Notes under the pieces: model-generated
What the model was told of the DNA's origin: nothing
The model's input: the letters and a program-made list of their open reading frames with translations, nothing else
The model's database searches: none
Source: Paramecium sonneborni
Taxonomy: Eukaryota; Ciliophora; Oligohymenophorea; Peniculida; Parameciidae
Length of the DNA stretch: 64,000 bases
Assembly (NCBI GenBank): GCA_905182985.1
Contig: CAJJDN010000081.1
Span: 162,006 to 226,005 of the forward strand
Direction of reading: 5' to 3'
Translations under genes and position numbers: made by a program
In this document: piece after piece, positions 1 through 15,189 of the stretch
How positions within the stretch are numbered: position 1 is the stretch's first letter
How the letters are laid out: each line of letters opens with the position of its first letter

Positions 1-1695
1 ATGTTCAGTCGATTTAAAAACATAACCACAATTAAGAATTTTGATATTTTTAAATAAAAAAAAAATTAAACTAAAAATTAATCTAAAAAAAACTATAAAG
101 GAAAATATATGATTCATATTATATACATGTTCTGATTATTCTCACATTCATTCTTGTTTTTTTTTAAATATTACTATTGAATTTAGAAAACTGAGAGATA
201 ATGTTTGACTTTAATCATAATAATTAAATTTTCTTTCTTTTTTTTAATTTCAAAGACTGAAGATTATAAATATTTAGTTTATTATCTTTAAATAAGAGTA
301 TATAAATATATCTATACATAGTTCAATCATATATAATTGAATGATTATTCTTGTCATTATTTCCTATTATTGAATATTAGAAAATAAGATATAAACATTT
401 GTGAGAATATACAAAAATATTAGATGGACTTAATTGTTTTTACTAGTAAACTTTTGATAAAATTTATAGAGGAATTATGCAATATTAATACTACGATAAC
501 TTCCTAAGTTAAAAAGCAGAATAAAGATTGAAAATTCCGATGCTAATTGCATACATAAACATTCAACTATTTTTAGCAAAATTATCATCAAAATATACTT
601 GAAAATAATTGATCAACTTGTGGGTATAAAATATGAAACAACTTTACCAAGAATGCAGATCCAAAGTTTTGTTGGAAAAAATAGAAATGCTTATAATTCA
701 CTTCTATCTGAAAGTTTTCTAATATTTAAATTGCAAGATAAATCGCCAAAATTGAACCTCCAATAATTTAACATACATCAAACTTGGCTCCTATCCATCT
801 GTTGAATCATATACTAGTTTATCTGCGTCTATGTCTGATCTTGTTTCGATAAAATTTTGTATATTTTTCAATATTAAAAGATAAATCTACAAATAAAATA
901 GTTAAAGTTCAATTATTAAAATTTTTTATAGATCCATTAAATATGATTATCTATTCAGGTTGTACTGATGAACTTAAAAATAAAATAAATTATTAGGATA
1001 GCCATTTAATTAATCAGTTAATGCTTCTTTTGTCTATTTGAAGTCGTTTATCATTTAACCCATTTATAATATAATTCCTTTAAATCAATAGAACATATAT
1101 ACGTATTATAATCTATAAAAATAAAAAGGTAGCTTAATATCCATCTGCATACTTATTATCTCAACTTACTTAAAACCAGACTCTAGAGAAATATAATTTA
1201 ATTAATAAACAAAGACTCTCTTAAAACCATTCTTTTATTCTCTGCTACTTTTCCATAATAACTTTAGTACCCATTAATTTATATCTATTGTAAGCATTGT
1301 ATCTAAATGTTTTTATTAATTAGATTATTTTAAACTTTTTTAATAATTTATAAAGTAGATGATAAATAAATTGTTTCATTAATTTTTAGCAGATAATATT
1401 AGTTTAGTTATTAAAATTAAATTATTGAATTACAATTAATGTTAAATTAAGTATAGATAATAATAATATGATTATAGATTCTTTTATTATTTGTTGAATT
1501 AAATTTGAAATGCGTACAATAAAAATTAATATGAATTGATAGTTGTTGAATTTATAAATATAGTTATTATGATTAGTAAATTCATATGGTAATATAAGTT
1601 AAAGTTTTCTAAATAATCTTTATTTATGTATAAATTTAAAATTTGAATGTAAAAATAACAGTAATAATAAATAATTAACATATTTAAATTCAAAT
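1..1695. other. Gene-poor AT-rich left flank
   Basis: I found no gene that can be supported here. There are short open frames in the ciliate code, the best between about 470 and 810 on the + strand, but no recognisable domain, no intron that extends them and no convincing start. No telomeric repeat is present at the left edge, so this is not visibly a chromosome end. The last few hundred bases are probably the upstream region of the SRPK gene. Confidence 0.5.
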
Positions 1696-3736
<2,041 letters not shown>

Positions 3737-3742
3737 TATATA

Positions 3743-5402
<1,660 letters not shown>

Positions 5403-5479
5403 AAGTACTCTACTAAAACTTTGACCAAATATGTTTTAGTTTATGAACAACTTCGAGATTATCAAAGAAGGATGAAAAT

Positions 5480-6201
5480 TCAGTCAGCATAATTTTACTT
5501 GAAAATTAATTATATAATTGTTATCAAGACACTAGTCATACCATTTTCGACAAAGTAACAATTTTAAAGAACTTTATTAATATTAGCCAATGTGTCACTA
5601 CACAATGGATCCTCTAATTATGTTAGAGCACAATAAATCCATAGACATTAATTATAATTACATTTCTGTGTTAAACTTAGCCATTTTACAATTTTAGATG
5701 CCATTTGATAATCTAATACATGAAATGTAAAAAGAGTAGGAGTTAAATCTTTTGATACTTCCTTAAATTAACATTTCTTCTTTAAACTAGATTTAATTTT
5801 CTCTTCCTGTTCCAAATTAAAATTTAATAACTAATACGACTTTTAATCTAATTTTCTAAATTAATCAATATTCTAAGATAGAAGTAAATTTAAACTTATT
5901 TAAAATTATAATATTGTTATATGACATCTTATTGCCATAAAGGATTCATAGACCATTTTCCATTTAGTCTTACTCCTTTAGGTTGTATTAAATATTTTGG
6001 ATCTGTAGGTTTCACTTAAAAATCTTATCCTTCCTCAAAGTAAGTACATTTTGGTGCTTATTTTGCTTCATCTCTGACCCTTTGCAAATATTATATTGCT
6101 TATTAATTTTCTGAATTTACTGACATCTAATCAATGTCAAATACCGGTTATTCAGAATTGTATGATTAGCTATCCTCATCACTTATAAATTCTTCACTCA
6201 T
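5480..6201 (-). CDS. GEMIN2: Gemin2/SIP1-like SMN-complex subunit
   Basis: Predicted 232-residue homologue of Gemin2, which clamps the Sm protein pentamer during snRNP assembly in the cytoplasm. Seen: an acidic N-terminus, then YLQRVRDEAKQAP, matching the Gemin2 helix that precedes its linker, then LWQQ. The C-terminal helical domain has WIYCALTQLEDPL, an Asn-rich middle and the family ending of two hydrophobic helices finishing near QNYAD. A 23-nt intron at 5873-5895 begins GTTT rather than GTA; its removal joins the two conserved halves in frame. The length is slightly short for animal Gemin2 because the variable linker is reduced. Assignment rests on order and spacing of conserved segments, not on a search. 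Confidence 0.82.
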
Positions 6202-6367
6202 TATATAAATATAAAAATTATATTAATTTCAAATACAATAGTGAAATTAATGATCTCACAATCAAAAATGAATAACTAATATTTTTATTTTTATAGATTA
6301 GAGTACTAATGATTTGAATTTATCAGTTCAACAAAATAAAAAATAAAGGCGAAACAAATTAAATATT

Positions 6368-8074
6368 TCATTTAATATATTTTTATTTCTATTGAAGTAA
6401 CTCCCTTTACTTCATCATGACCTAAATTTTGCGTTATTCTTATTAAATCTATTGTTAGATCATAGATTTATATAATAAAGTATGTTATTTAGTCTTTCTT
6501 GATTAAGATTATTATGATTGAACAACTACTCTCAAAGGTTATGCATAAATTTTAGCAGCATCAAGTTTAATTGATTTTTGTGGACTACCTGTGATTTTTC
6601 GACTTGGCAATTAAACTTTTTTAGTACCTAAATTGAGTTTGTAAAATAACCTGTGGATTCCTCAAATATGTCACTTGCATATGATAGAAATTAAGTGAAA
6701 TATTCAGTCTCATATTCTTCATCACATGGATAAATTTTTTCAAATCCTCCTAGATGATCATCTTCATAAGCATCTCGAATTAATTAATATTATTCAATAA
6801 TAGTCTTTCTATCTTCTTGAGTCATTCTAATATTTCTACCTGTCAAAATACGTTTTTACATTTCTTGGTGTTTCTCCTATCTTAATAAAATTTTTAAACT
6901 TACATTAATCTAAACTTTTCTTCCCTATTGACATTCATGAGTACTAAAGTGTCTTCAATTAAATTAGCCTTGATATATTGATCTAGAGGAGAATCTGTAG
7001 TAAAAGATGGACTATGATTAACCTCTAAAAGAATTGGCCTAAATTTTAAATAGCTAATTTACATGAATGAACTATCTAAGATAATATCGAATCCCAAGAT
7101 TTCAAAACACATATTATTCATAAGATTATTTGGTTGGCTCGTAGTATATTGATGTTTAAGAAATGGTTAGGCAGAACATAGAGTTTTAATTATTATTTAT
7201 TTAATGTCCATCCATAACTGATCAATATCTCTGCCTTCCTATTTTAATTTTTCAAAAACACTTGACATACTTCTTTTGTGTCCAACATCCATTCTTTATA
7301 CATCTTCATTAAACACAAAGTTTTCATTATTTTTGTTAATAGCATAATTTGTTAAATGCATACAAAGATCATCAAAATTAGATGGATGAGGTGGAATGTA
7401 TTTTTCAGTTGCAAACCTTGCTAAACCTTCAGTGTATATAAATATTCTTAAAGGATCACATCCTGCAAGAAGAACATATATTCTGAAATCAAATTTCAAA
7501 CCGTCAATTAAAAAAGGATCACTCAAATATTTCTATACTACATATCTCTCTGTTGGACTAATGAATTCAAGAGATTTTGTTAAAAAGATACCTTAATTTA
7601 ATTTATTAATTCTTACCTCTTCCCTAACAAGATGCTTCAGGTTTCACAATTAAAATGTCATCTCTTCCTTTTCCTTTCATATATTCTTTTAAATCTTGAA
7701 CATCTGATGGTAACATCCAAGTAAAAGGGAAGAATTTGAATTCCTTTTAAAATCGACGACGCATCTTTGTTAATTATTTACCAAGATTATTTTTTCGAGC
7801 TAAAATGTACATTCCAGGAAAATGATTCACTTTCTAATGCTCTAAAATAATTAAAAATTAAAATTGTACATTTCATTTTACTCAACAAATCTGCTTAAAC
7901 CCCAGAATCTGTCCAATAAACATCCCAATCCCATGATTCTGGGTCTGCTATTAATTTCCATTTGAGTATTTCTTATCCCACATAACGAACTACTTAATAT
8001 TGAGTATCAAACACATTCATTATTATCTAAGGGAGAACTACCTTTCTCTATTATTCAGTATCACTATCTGACAT
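6368..8074 (-). CDS. Tubulin tyrosine ligase-like polyglutamylase (TTLL6/13 type)
   Basis: Predicted 535-residue ATP-grasp enzyme that adds glutamate to tubulin tails in axonemes. Introns: 7842-7869 (28), 7592-7616 (25), 6877-6899 (23, GTTT donor) and 6628-6650 (23, GTTA donor). Motifs in order: KVNHFPGM, SCQGRGIFL (ATP loop formed exactly across an intron), DGLKFDFRIYVLL, DPLRIFIYTEGLARFAT, CMHLTNYAINK, CFEILGFDIILD and LLEVNHSPSF, the metal-binding end of the TTL domain. The block YTEGLARFAT together with HLTNYAINK is the pattern of the TTLL6/13 branch rather than tyrosine ligase itself. The C-terminal 130 residues are basic and Gln-rich, as in the microtubule-binding extension of that branch. 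It is divergent from the DHHC gene, with 96 bp between start codons. Confidence 0.95.
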
Positions 8075-8170
8075 TTTTATTAGTTCCAATATATTTTTAT
8101 CAAGTTAAATAAATTATTATATTACTATTATTTAACAACTTATAAAACATACTCAATTATAATATATTAG

Positions 8171-8985
8171 ATGATTAATTAATAACATATTAAATTTGAT
8201 GATGAACATCAACATAAACTTTATGAAATCTGGCCAGGCAAAAATAGATTCTATTTATCTGGTAGAATTATGATTGGACCTTAAACAGATTTTGGACCAA
8301 ATATTTTCACTTGGTGTGGCTTAATATTGCTTCCTATCTTTTTTACCTATTCAAATGGACACTAAATATGGGAAGCTAATTAATTACTCTTTATATGCAC
8401 TTTGCTTTTAGCATTTTTGACTTTATTCTTTCTATTTTTGACCTAATTTACAGAACCTGGTATCATTCCTAGAAAAAATATATTTGAAATTATGAATATA
8501 TAATGGGACACTGAAAGTGCTTGGCCTATGTGTGAAACTTGTTCAATTAAAAAACCTCCAGGCTCGTCTCATTGCAAACAATGTGATAATTGCATTTTAA
8601 TGTTTGATCACCACTGTCCATTTGTAAACAATTGTATAGGTAAACGAAACTATAAGTAAAGAAATCTATTCAACTTAGATATTTTGCATTATTTTTAGCA
8701 AGTTTACTTATGTAAGGTCTTTCAATCTTAGTTAGTCTAAGCAAAATTAATCCCGAAGAAACCAATGGATTTACAGATTTTTTATTAATTATTGTTTGTT
8801 TCATCAGCGCTATTATTGGAGTCTTTTGTTTTTTTCATTTGATTGTTATTTTAAGTGGATCAACTACAAGATAAATTATTAAACACCTTGAACCAACTAA
8901 TAGTTTTGATTGGATTGGTAGATCTCAATCTTTATTTGATCCAACCATGATTATTAACACTTAACAATAAGTATTTGATTTTTGA
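8171..8985 (+). CDS. DHHC palmitoyltransferase
   Basis: Predicted 263-residue integral membrane S-acyltransferase that attaches palmitate to cytosolic Cys residues. Seen: two hydrophobic segments at about 45-105, the TEPGIIPR motif (DPG equivalent), a Cys-rich domain [30 protein letters not shown] with DHHC at 146-149, then two more membrane segments and a short C-terminus. The 23-nt intron at 8656-8678 sits just after the GKRNYK segment and restores the following membrane helix. All zinc-binding Cys/His positions and the catalytic Cys are present, so it should be active. The length is normal for small ciliate DHHC enzymes. Substrate unknown. Confidence 0.95.
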
Positions 8986-9024
8986 ATATAAACAAAATAT
9001 TTTTCAAAAAAATTATAATTAAAA

Positions 9025-9591
9025 ATGATGTCATTTATCAAAAGATTTACAATGTTAATCGTAATTAATAATTTTTATTCAATTTTTTTTTTCATGATCA
9101 ATAAATCAATACAATCTAATAGAAACATGATTTTTTCTTCTTAGATTAGTAAAGTCATTTTAAACAAATAACAAATAAAAGAAGATAATTTGTTGATTAA
9201 AAGGAAAACTTAATAAAGATATCCATTAAAAGAGCATAGTAACTAATTAAAGGGAAGAAATTCCACAGATAGTATAGAATCGATTTCTAAGTACTAAACT
9301 TGTAATAAAATAAAGAGTCCTAACATTATGATCTCAAACAGAAAACTTTTTATTTCAAGTAGTAAAAAAAGTCTATAGTCAGTAAGTTAAGAATCTATAT
9401 CCTAATAATAAGGAAAGATAAAAGCAAATGAATATGGATATCGAGTAATTATTCACAGAACTAACAGGATGTCGACAGTATAAATTGAAGATGAAGTGAC
9501 AGAATAATCTTCTAAATTTAATACATATAAAGATCCTGAAACTTTCACGGATTGGGTTGAAAAGATTTATGGAAAACAATGGTTTTGCTGA
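9025..9591 (+). CDS. Hypothetical basic protein with hydrophobic N-terminus
   Basis: Predicted 188-residue protein, not recognised. Two adjacent ATGs (9025, 9028) open it. The first 35 residues contain a hydrophobic stretch rich in F and I that could be a signal anchor; the remainder is basic and Ser/Gln/Lys-rich, ending in a more ordered-looking segment with WVEKIYGKQW before TGA. No intron is needed. It begins 39 bp after the DHHC stop on the same strand, so an alternative is that it is a spliced extension of that gene, but I found no intron that would join them. Confidence 0.55.
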
Positions 9592-9725
9592 ATTAACCAA
9601 TAAATGAACAATAATTTGACAATAATAATTTGTTTATGATATCAGATATAATATATTCCAGATAATTTTATTATTAAATGACGAAAAAACGAAAATAATC
9701 ATTTAGGTGTAAGTTTAAGTGATCA

Positions 9726-11689
9726 TCATGTGCATATACTCCTTTTATAATAATTACAAATTTCTTCAGCCTTAGCAATTAAGCTAGAACTGATAGTTTC
9801 TTCTTACATGGCATTTTTAAGAAATTAAACAAAAAGATCAAATGTGCTTTCTCTAATTTTCAATGATTAATGAATAACCTTTAAATCATTGGAGTTGTAG
9901 ATTTTTTGATCCTTCATAATAAATGCAATTATTCTATGAAGATGCAAATTCATTTAGTAATTAGCATTCTTAAAGTATTCTGTATAATTTTCATTTTCTT
10001 ACAATTTCATTTAAACTTTAGCAATAACAAGATCAACTTTCTTTTTACCAATCCTACTTTCAATGGAATGATATTAAGTTAAATTCTTTTTTAATTTATA
10101 CCAGATATCTTCATAATCTGAAATGATTAATGCATTTAAATTGAGACTTTTAATAAGATGAAAAAAGTTATCACGAAAAGAATCTATCCATTCGATAGAA
10201 ATTTTATATTTGACATGAATAGTCCATAAATCATTACTTGTAAGGGTTGGTAGATGTAAATGAGTGAGATATTTCAATATAAATTAAGAGTGCCTTTCCA
10301 AAGCAATAGAAGGATAGTTTTACATTCTGACATCTTTTTACAATAATTAAACATATTTCTTTAATTAGACTTATAACAATGAAGATTATTCTCCATAAAA
10401 ATCAAGCAAAGAATCTTGATTAATAATATAACTTCTATAACCATCCATTCTAGATGTCACTAATTCTATTTGTTTTTCTTGTATATTTAATTAACGCATA
10501 GATTCAATTAAATGCTATTTAAATAAAGTAAAATGAACATTAGTGAGATACATACCTTTATGGGATGTTCTCATTTCGATCAATACTTAGTCATTTGTTT
10601 ATTCCCACGACATTAATTAAGATAAAATCTTTCCTAATTTTCTAGCTTACTATTTGATTTCAATTCCAATGAAATATGGTGCTAAAGAATTATCCTGAAA
10701 AATCTTTTGATAACTATTCTAAGCTAATTACAAAATTGCATCAGGAACATCTTTTGTACTTAATTTCTCTGTCCTTTAATTATAAATGATGGCAAATGGA
10801 GTATTACTGTTAATTATACAATATCTATATTGTTCAATCAATGAACTGAATTCAAAAACAAATTCTAATTAACCTTTATTGACTTTTAAGAAACATGTCT
10901 AAATTTTATCAAATAATTATTACAATTAAATAATTCTTGAATTAATTAAAGTCTTTATTTTTGAGTCCTAAATCTTTATGTTTTTCTTTTAATTATTCTA
11001 AATTATAAAAAATTGGTTTCCCAAATATATATTCCAAGAAAGTCTTAAATCTTTATTTGTATCTTTCTAAATCATCAATTTCTATAAAAAATATGTTTTG
11101 ATTACATACTTTAGATCATTTCATGTTATTTTGAATAACTATGAAATTCTTCATTCAATTAATCAACAATTTCTGCTCCTCCTATTTTATTATAGAATAA
11201 ACTCATATCATCATCTCTAGCACTTCTACCACTAATGTTATTAACAGAAGTTCGGTGAATAGGGAACAATTTAGATTAAGGAATTATTGATTTTCTAGTT
11301 TCAAATGAATTATGTCTAACAGATTATATGTTATGAAATTAATTTTAATTTTATTGTACCACACTATGTCTACAAATAAGAGATTAGATATTATTCATAG
11401 GACATTTTCCAACATTTACAACAAATCTTTTACCCATTATATCAGGAGATGGCAAATCTAATTTTGGCAGAGTTGGATGTCGTTTAGGTATTGATTCTTT
11501 TCTAGGAGACTTGTTATGACTAAGTAATTGTTATTATGATTCTGATAATGAGTTTACATACTCAGCGAATGACTATCTCTCCTTTCCATTCTCAGTATTT
11601 CTGTTTACTCCTCTTTATATCAAGTATCCTTTTTTAGGATTTTGACAATTTAGCGATATTGGTTAATTCATATATTAATTTATATTCAT
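9726..11689 (-). CDS. Multidomain truncated-globin-like protein (four tandem units)
   Basis: Predicted 636-residue protein; introns at 11082-11109 (28) and 10899-10923 (25). Residues 1-160 are low-complexity and Ser/Gln-rich. Unit 1 starts near 162 with YNKIGGAEIV, the two-glycine entry of truncated hemoglobins, and has KEKHKDLGLKNKDF. Further units carry SHKGMYLTNVHF, IHVKYKISIEWIDSF and IHQSLKIRESTFDLF. These segments match the F-helix region with the haem-binding proximal His, here His228, His359, His474 and His589, spaced 131, 115 and 115 residues, about one truncated-globin domain each. Unit 2 also has SYQKIFQDNSLAPYF, matching helix A/B to the CD region. Units 3 and 4 are more divergent. 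Haem binding is inferred. Role could be O2 or NO sensing or detoxification. Confidence 0.78.
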
Positions 11690-11859
11690 TTAGAATCAGT
11701 CGAATTTTTAAAAAGAGATTGTTTAGATTAAAAATATTTAAAATCATATTTAAATACACTCTGATAATCTTTTTAAATCTAATACTTTCTCAATGAATGT
11801 TTCAAACTAGATAGCATCACTAATAATTATTCCTTAATTTCAAAAATAAGAATTCTTAT

Positions 11860-12458
11860 TCATAATTCCTCCTTTATTTCTACATATTGTAAATATAAAG
11901 CTTCTTCTAAATTTTTCATTCCTTTACCTCGTTCTTCATATTCAACTTGCCATATTTTTCATAATAATATTTTGATTTGTTAAATTGTGATAAAACAAAG
12001 AGATTTTTTCATAATTAAAAGATTTCATTGATATTGTTATAAGGCATGACAATTTTTACATTTTCTCAAATAAATAAGACTTTTATCAAATTATTAATGG
12101 TTTATACATATTTTGAATATATTTTTGTATGATAATTATTTGCTTGAATTTCGCATATTCTTAATACTTTCTTCCAATTCTGATAGGCTAAATTCTCTTT
12201 AAATAGAATTTAAAAATTCCATTATCTGTATAAGAGAGAGCCTTTTAAAAATAGATATAAACAAAATATTATCCATAATCACAGAAAAATTATTAGTTAT
12301 ATTTTTTCAATAAATTCTTGCTATTTCGGATTTCATATAATACAAGTATACTTAAAAAAATCTATATTTTATTTTTAGGGTGACTTCATTCTTTGTTAAT
12401 CTGTCTCATCCTTGAATTTTCGAAAATTGATAGAGTCTACCATTTAAGTGTTAGCCAT
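11860..12458 (-). other. Unresolved locus, possibly a decayed gene
   Basis: An ATG at 12458 opens about 37 codons, and several later stretches look coding, but I could not join them. The clearest is ATG 12276 to TGA 12025 (83 residues), containing an acidic helical segment and KCKNCHALQQYQ at its end. The same frame continues past two TGA codons into WQVEYEERGKGMKNLEEAL, stopping at TGA 11860. No intron of the usual 22-33 nt removes those TGAs. It may be a pseudogene, a gene with assembly errors, or two small genes. It lies 170 bp upstream of the globin protein start on the same strand. Confidence 0.35.
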
Positions 12459-12459
12459 G

Positions 12460-13227
12460 ATGATCTCCAATATTATTTAAGAATAAATTACAAATATAAT
12501 TCTGTTTAATTATAGAATACATCCTATTATAATGAGAGAATTTATGATTATGGAATAAGCTTTCAAGATTTTAAAGAGGAAATTCAATCCTAAAAAATCT
12601 TTAATTTTATCATGATTCAACTAATATTCCTGAATCTAAAATAGTGTCTTGTAATTGATTATTATCAGGAATGCTTAAATTTATTTTTAAACTATTTCCT
12701 ATTTTTGAGAAACATAATTTAATTTTTCATTTGTAGAAACAGGAATCATTCTCTCATTCACTTATTTCTTATATCCTTATTAAAAGGGTTACTTAAATTT
12801 GTTATTATAATTCATTAAAGATTGATTTATTATCCTTTTTTAATGATTACTCTTTTTAAAAAATTAGGATGCAATAACATCTCCAATTCAACTAGATAAC
12901 ACTACTCTATTTTTGGAATAATAGAATTTAATGACTACCTTCATTACCTTAAACACATCTTATTTACAATTATTCATAAAATTTCTTTAAGTTCGATTTG
13001 ATTTCTTATACTTAATAAGTTTGCTTTAATAATTCCCATGATTGGTCAATTAAATACATTTGAAACAAAATGAAACTATCTTACTCAATTGGTATTCTTT
13101 CCTTTTGAGCACCATGTTTAAATCAATTAATCGTGATTTTAGATTATTGAACTAAATGTGAAACTCTTTTCTTTTATTACATGTAATTGTTTCTTCAAAT
13201 TAATTAAATTATTATTATTTAATAACA
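12460..13227. other. Region without a resolvable gene
   Basis: Several minus-strand stretches have coding-like composition, for example segments ending in PDNNQLQDTILDSGILVES near 12640 and NERMIPVSTNEKLN near 12740, but they lie in different frames and I could not connect them by plausible introns. No start codon can be chosen. Treat it as a possible decayed or mis-assembled gene on the minus strand. Confidence 0.3.
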
Positions 13228-14787
13228 ATGAGAGTTTAAGCTACATCATTTAGATTGCCTACCCTTAAATTATAGCCTAAAGACCCTTAATTTAGTCTGA
13301 GCTATGGTGATAATAATTAATCAAGTTCTTCCATGATCAAATATTAGAGTAGTCCTCAAAGATATTACGATCCATCTCCTATTAAAAAGAGAGTAAGAGG
13401 AATGACGATTGCTATTTACAATAGCCAAGAGAAACTTAAAACGGCAGAATTTCGTTATGGAAATGATTTAATTACTTTGACTCAACCTCTCAACTAAAGT
13501 GCTTCAGTTGTTAATACTGTTCGTAGATATAGAAGCAAACTCAAATAATTGATGTACTAACCTCCAAAAGAAGATGGAGGATTGTCTCGAGATCCAAGAA
13601 TTTATTCTTTTAAAGAACCCACTGCTATGATTCGATTAGATCGTCTAACTAAGGATCGCAGTGATTAATAATTAAAGGATAAAATCACATAATTAATGAG
13701 CAAAGTCAAATTGCTTTTATCTACTCAACAATTTTATTAAGAACCTCATCAATAGGATACTTTCTAAGTAACCATGGTTCGCCTTAAGGATGAATACGAT
13801 TGTTTATATCAAGATTTCAATGATTACTATGTATAAAATAAAAAGCTTGACAATTAAGTCATGTAACTGTTCAACCATATGGAAATTATTAAAACACTTC
13901 TTAAACCAAAAAGACCCATAATAACTAGAAAAGAATCTCTTATTAATTTTGACGAAGTTCCTAAAGAACCATCAATTCCAGAATCTTCTGATAAAATATA
14001 AGAAACTCTTAAGTTATCTTAAATTGAATATGTCCTACCTCCATAACCTCAATAAACCCCTATTATCTCTAATTAGGAATCACATGAAGAAAGTGTATTT
14101 ACTCCTCTTACATCAATATAATTAAATGAAGATCAACCACTTAGTGATCTAGATAAAGAATAAACTAATCATGATAGTCCATAAAGTCCTAAAAAAAGAC
14201 GGATCAAAAATAAAAGAAGTCCTCAGAAATCTTAAAAATCAATTATCTTATAGCCTTCTGTTTAAGATTTATCTTTATTAGATTTACATCCTTAATCCTC
14301 ATAGTAATAATAATTAAGTTCAAGATCTAAAGTTCCTATTGAAGATATTCCTTTAAAATCTGTCCGCAGTACTTAAAGTGATTAATTACCTGAAATTGAA
14401 AAACAGGAGGAAACTTAAATATCTGAAAAACCTCAAATAAAAAGATAAACCAGCAATCTTGGATCTCTCAACAAAAGAAGAAACACAGTTCTCGAAAATA
14501 AACATGGAAGAAGAACCTAAAAGGGTACTACTATCATCTCTGAATAAGATGATAGTTAATCTGATTAGAGTGATAGTCAAAATCAATAAAAAGAAGAGAT
14601 CATTGAAAATTTAGAAGAACAACAATAAGAAAATTAAACTAATTATAATAATAACTACTACTACAATACTCTTTTAGATAAATTGATCGAATCAGAGAAC
14701 ATTTATAGATTCCCCTACTATTAGACATGGGAATTTCATGATGATCAAATTATTTAGGGAATTGTTTTTGGTGAATTTGATTTGTGA
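13228..14787 (+). CDS. Hypothetical disordered protein with central coiled coil
   Basis: Predicted 519-residue intronless protein, not recognised. Residues 1-130 are Ser/Pro/Arg-rich with an SPIKKRVRGM block. Residues about 140-225 are helical with heptad-like spacing (DKITQLMSKVKLLL onward). The middle is rich in P, S, Q and basic clusters such as SPKKRRIKNKRSP, which could be nuclear targeting or phosphorylation sites. The C-terminus is acidic and Gln/Asn-rich and ends in an aromatic segment, YRFPYYQTWEF. The steady frame for 1.5 kb with normal ciliate codon use supports a real gene. No catalytic motif seen; a structural or regulatory role is only a guess. Confidence 0.8.
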
Positions 14788-15189
14788 TTTTAATATTTAT
14801 TTATAATTTTTTAACGTTTTATATTTTCATTTTACTTTCTCCTTTATTTTCTCTGAATTTCTCCATATTAAAGTTTAAATAATTATAAAGAAAAGACGAG
14901 TTAATTATATTTCAATTTTAATTATTAAATTCTAATTTAGTTTCAAAAATTAAATTGATCATTTTGATAATATTATTAGTTAAAAAAGTAGTGGTACAAA
15001 ATTCTCACATTCTTTTAAAGATAAGAATGGTAACAATGTCTAGTAAAAATTCTAGTCATATTTTTCTAAATCTATTAATCTTTTAGAAGTAAATTCACTC
15101 TATTTAATAATAAAATTACTTATATAATATTTTAATACTCTATTGAATTTTATCTTCTCCTAATTTTTATTCCAATAATATTTTTAATT
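14788..15189. other. AT-rich intergenic region
   Basis: Four hundred bases of very AT-rich DNA between the disordered protein and the decayed kinase. I see no conserved frame, repeat or RNA-like structure. Confidence 0.5.

Noticed and set aside
1..60. Telomere at the window edges
   Set aside because: No G4T2/G3T3-type repeats at either end.
470..812. Open frame on the + strand with some coding-like segments
   Set aside because: No start codon, intron or recognisable motif; could be a gene fragment, but not supportable.
5410..5490. ATG at 5490 as start of the PH-domain kinase
   Set aside because: It is in a different frame from the kinase, reaches a TGA within 30 codons, and would overlap the Gemin2 stop. 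ATG 5402 gives a continuous frame of exact length.
10518..10560. Additional intron in the globin-like protein near the second His
   Set aside because: GT...AG ends exist but would be over 40 nt; the unspliced frame is continuous and matches the F-helix pattern.
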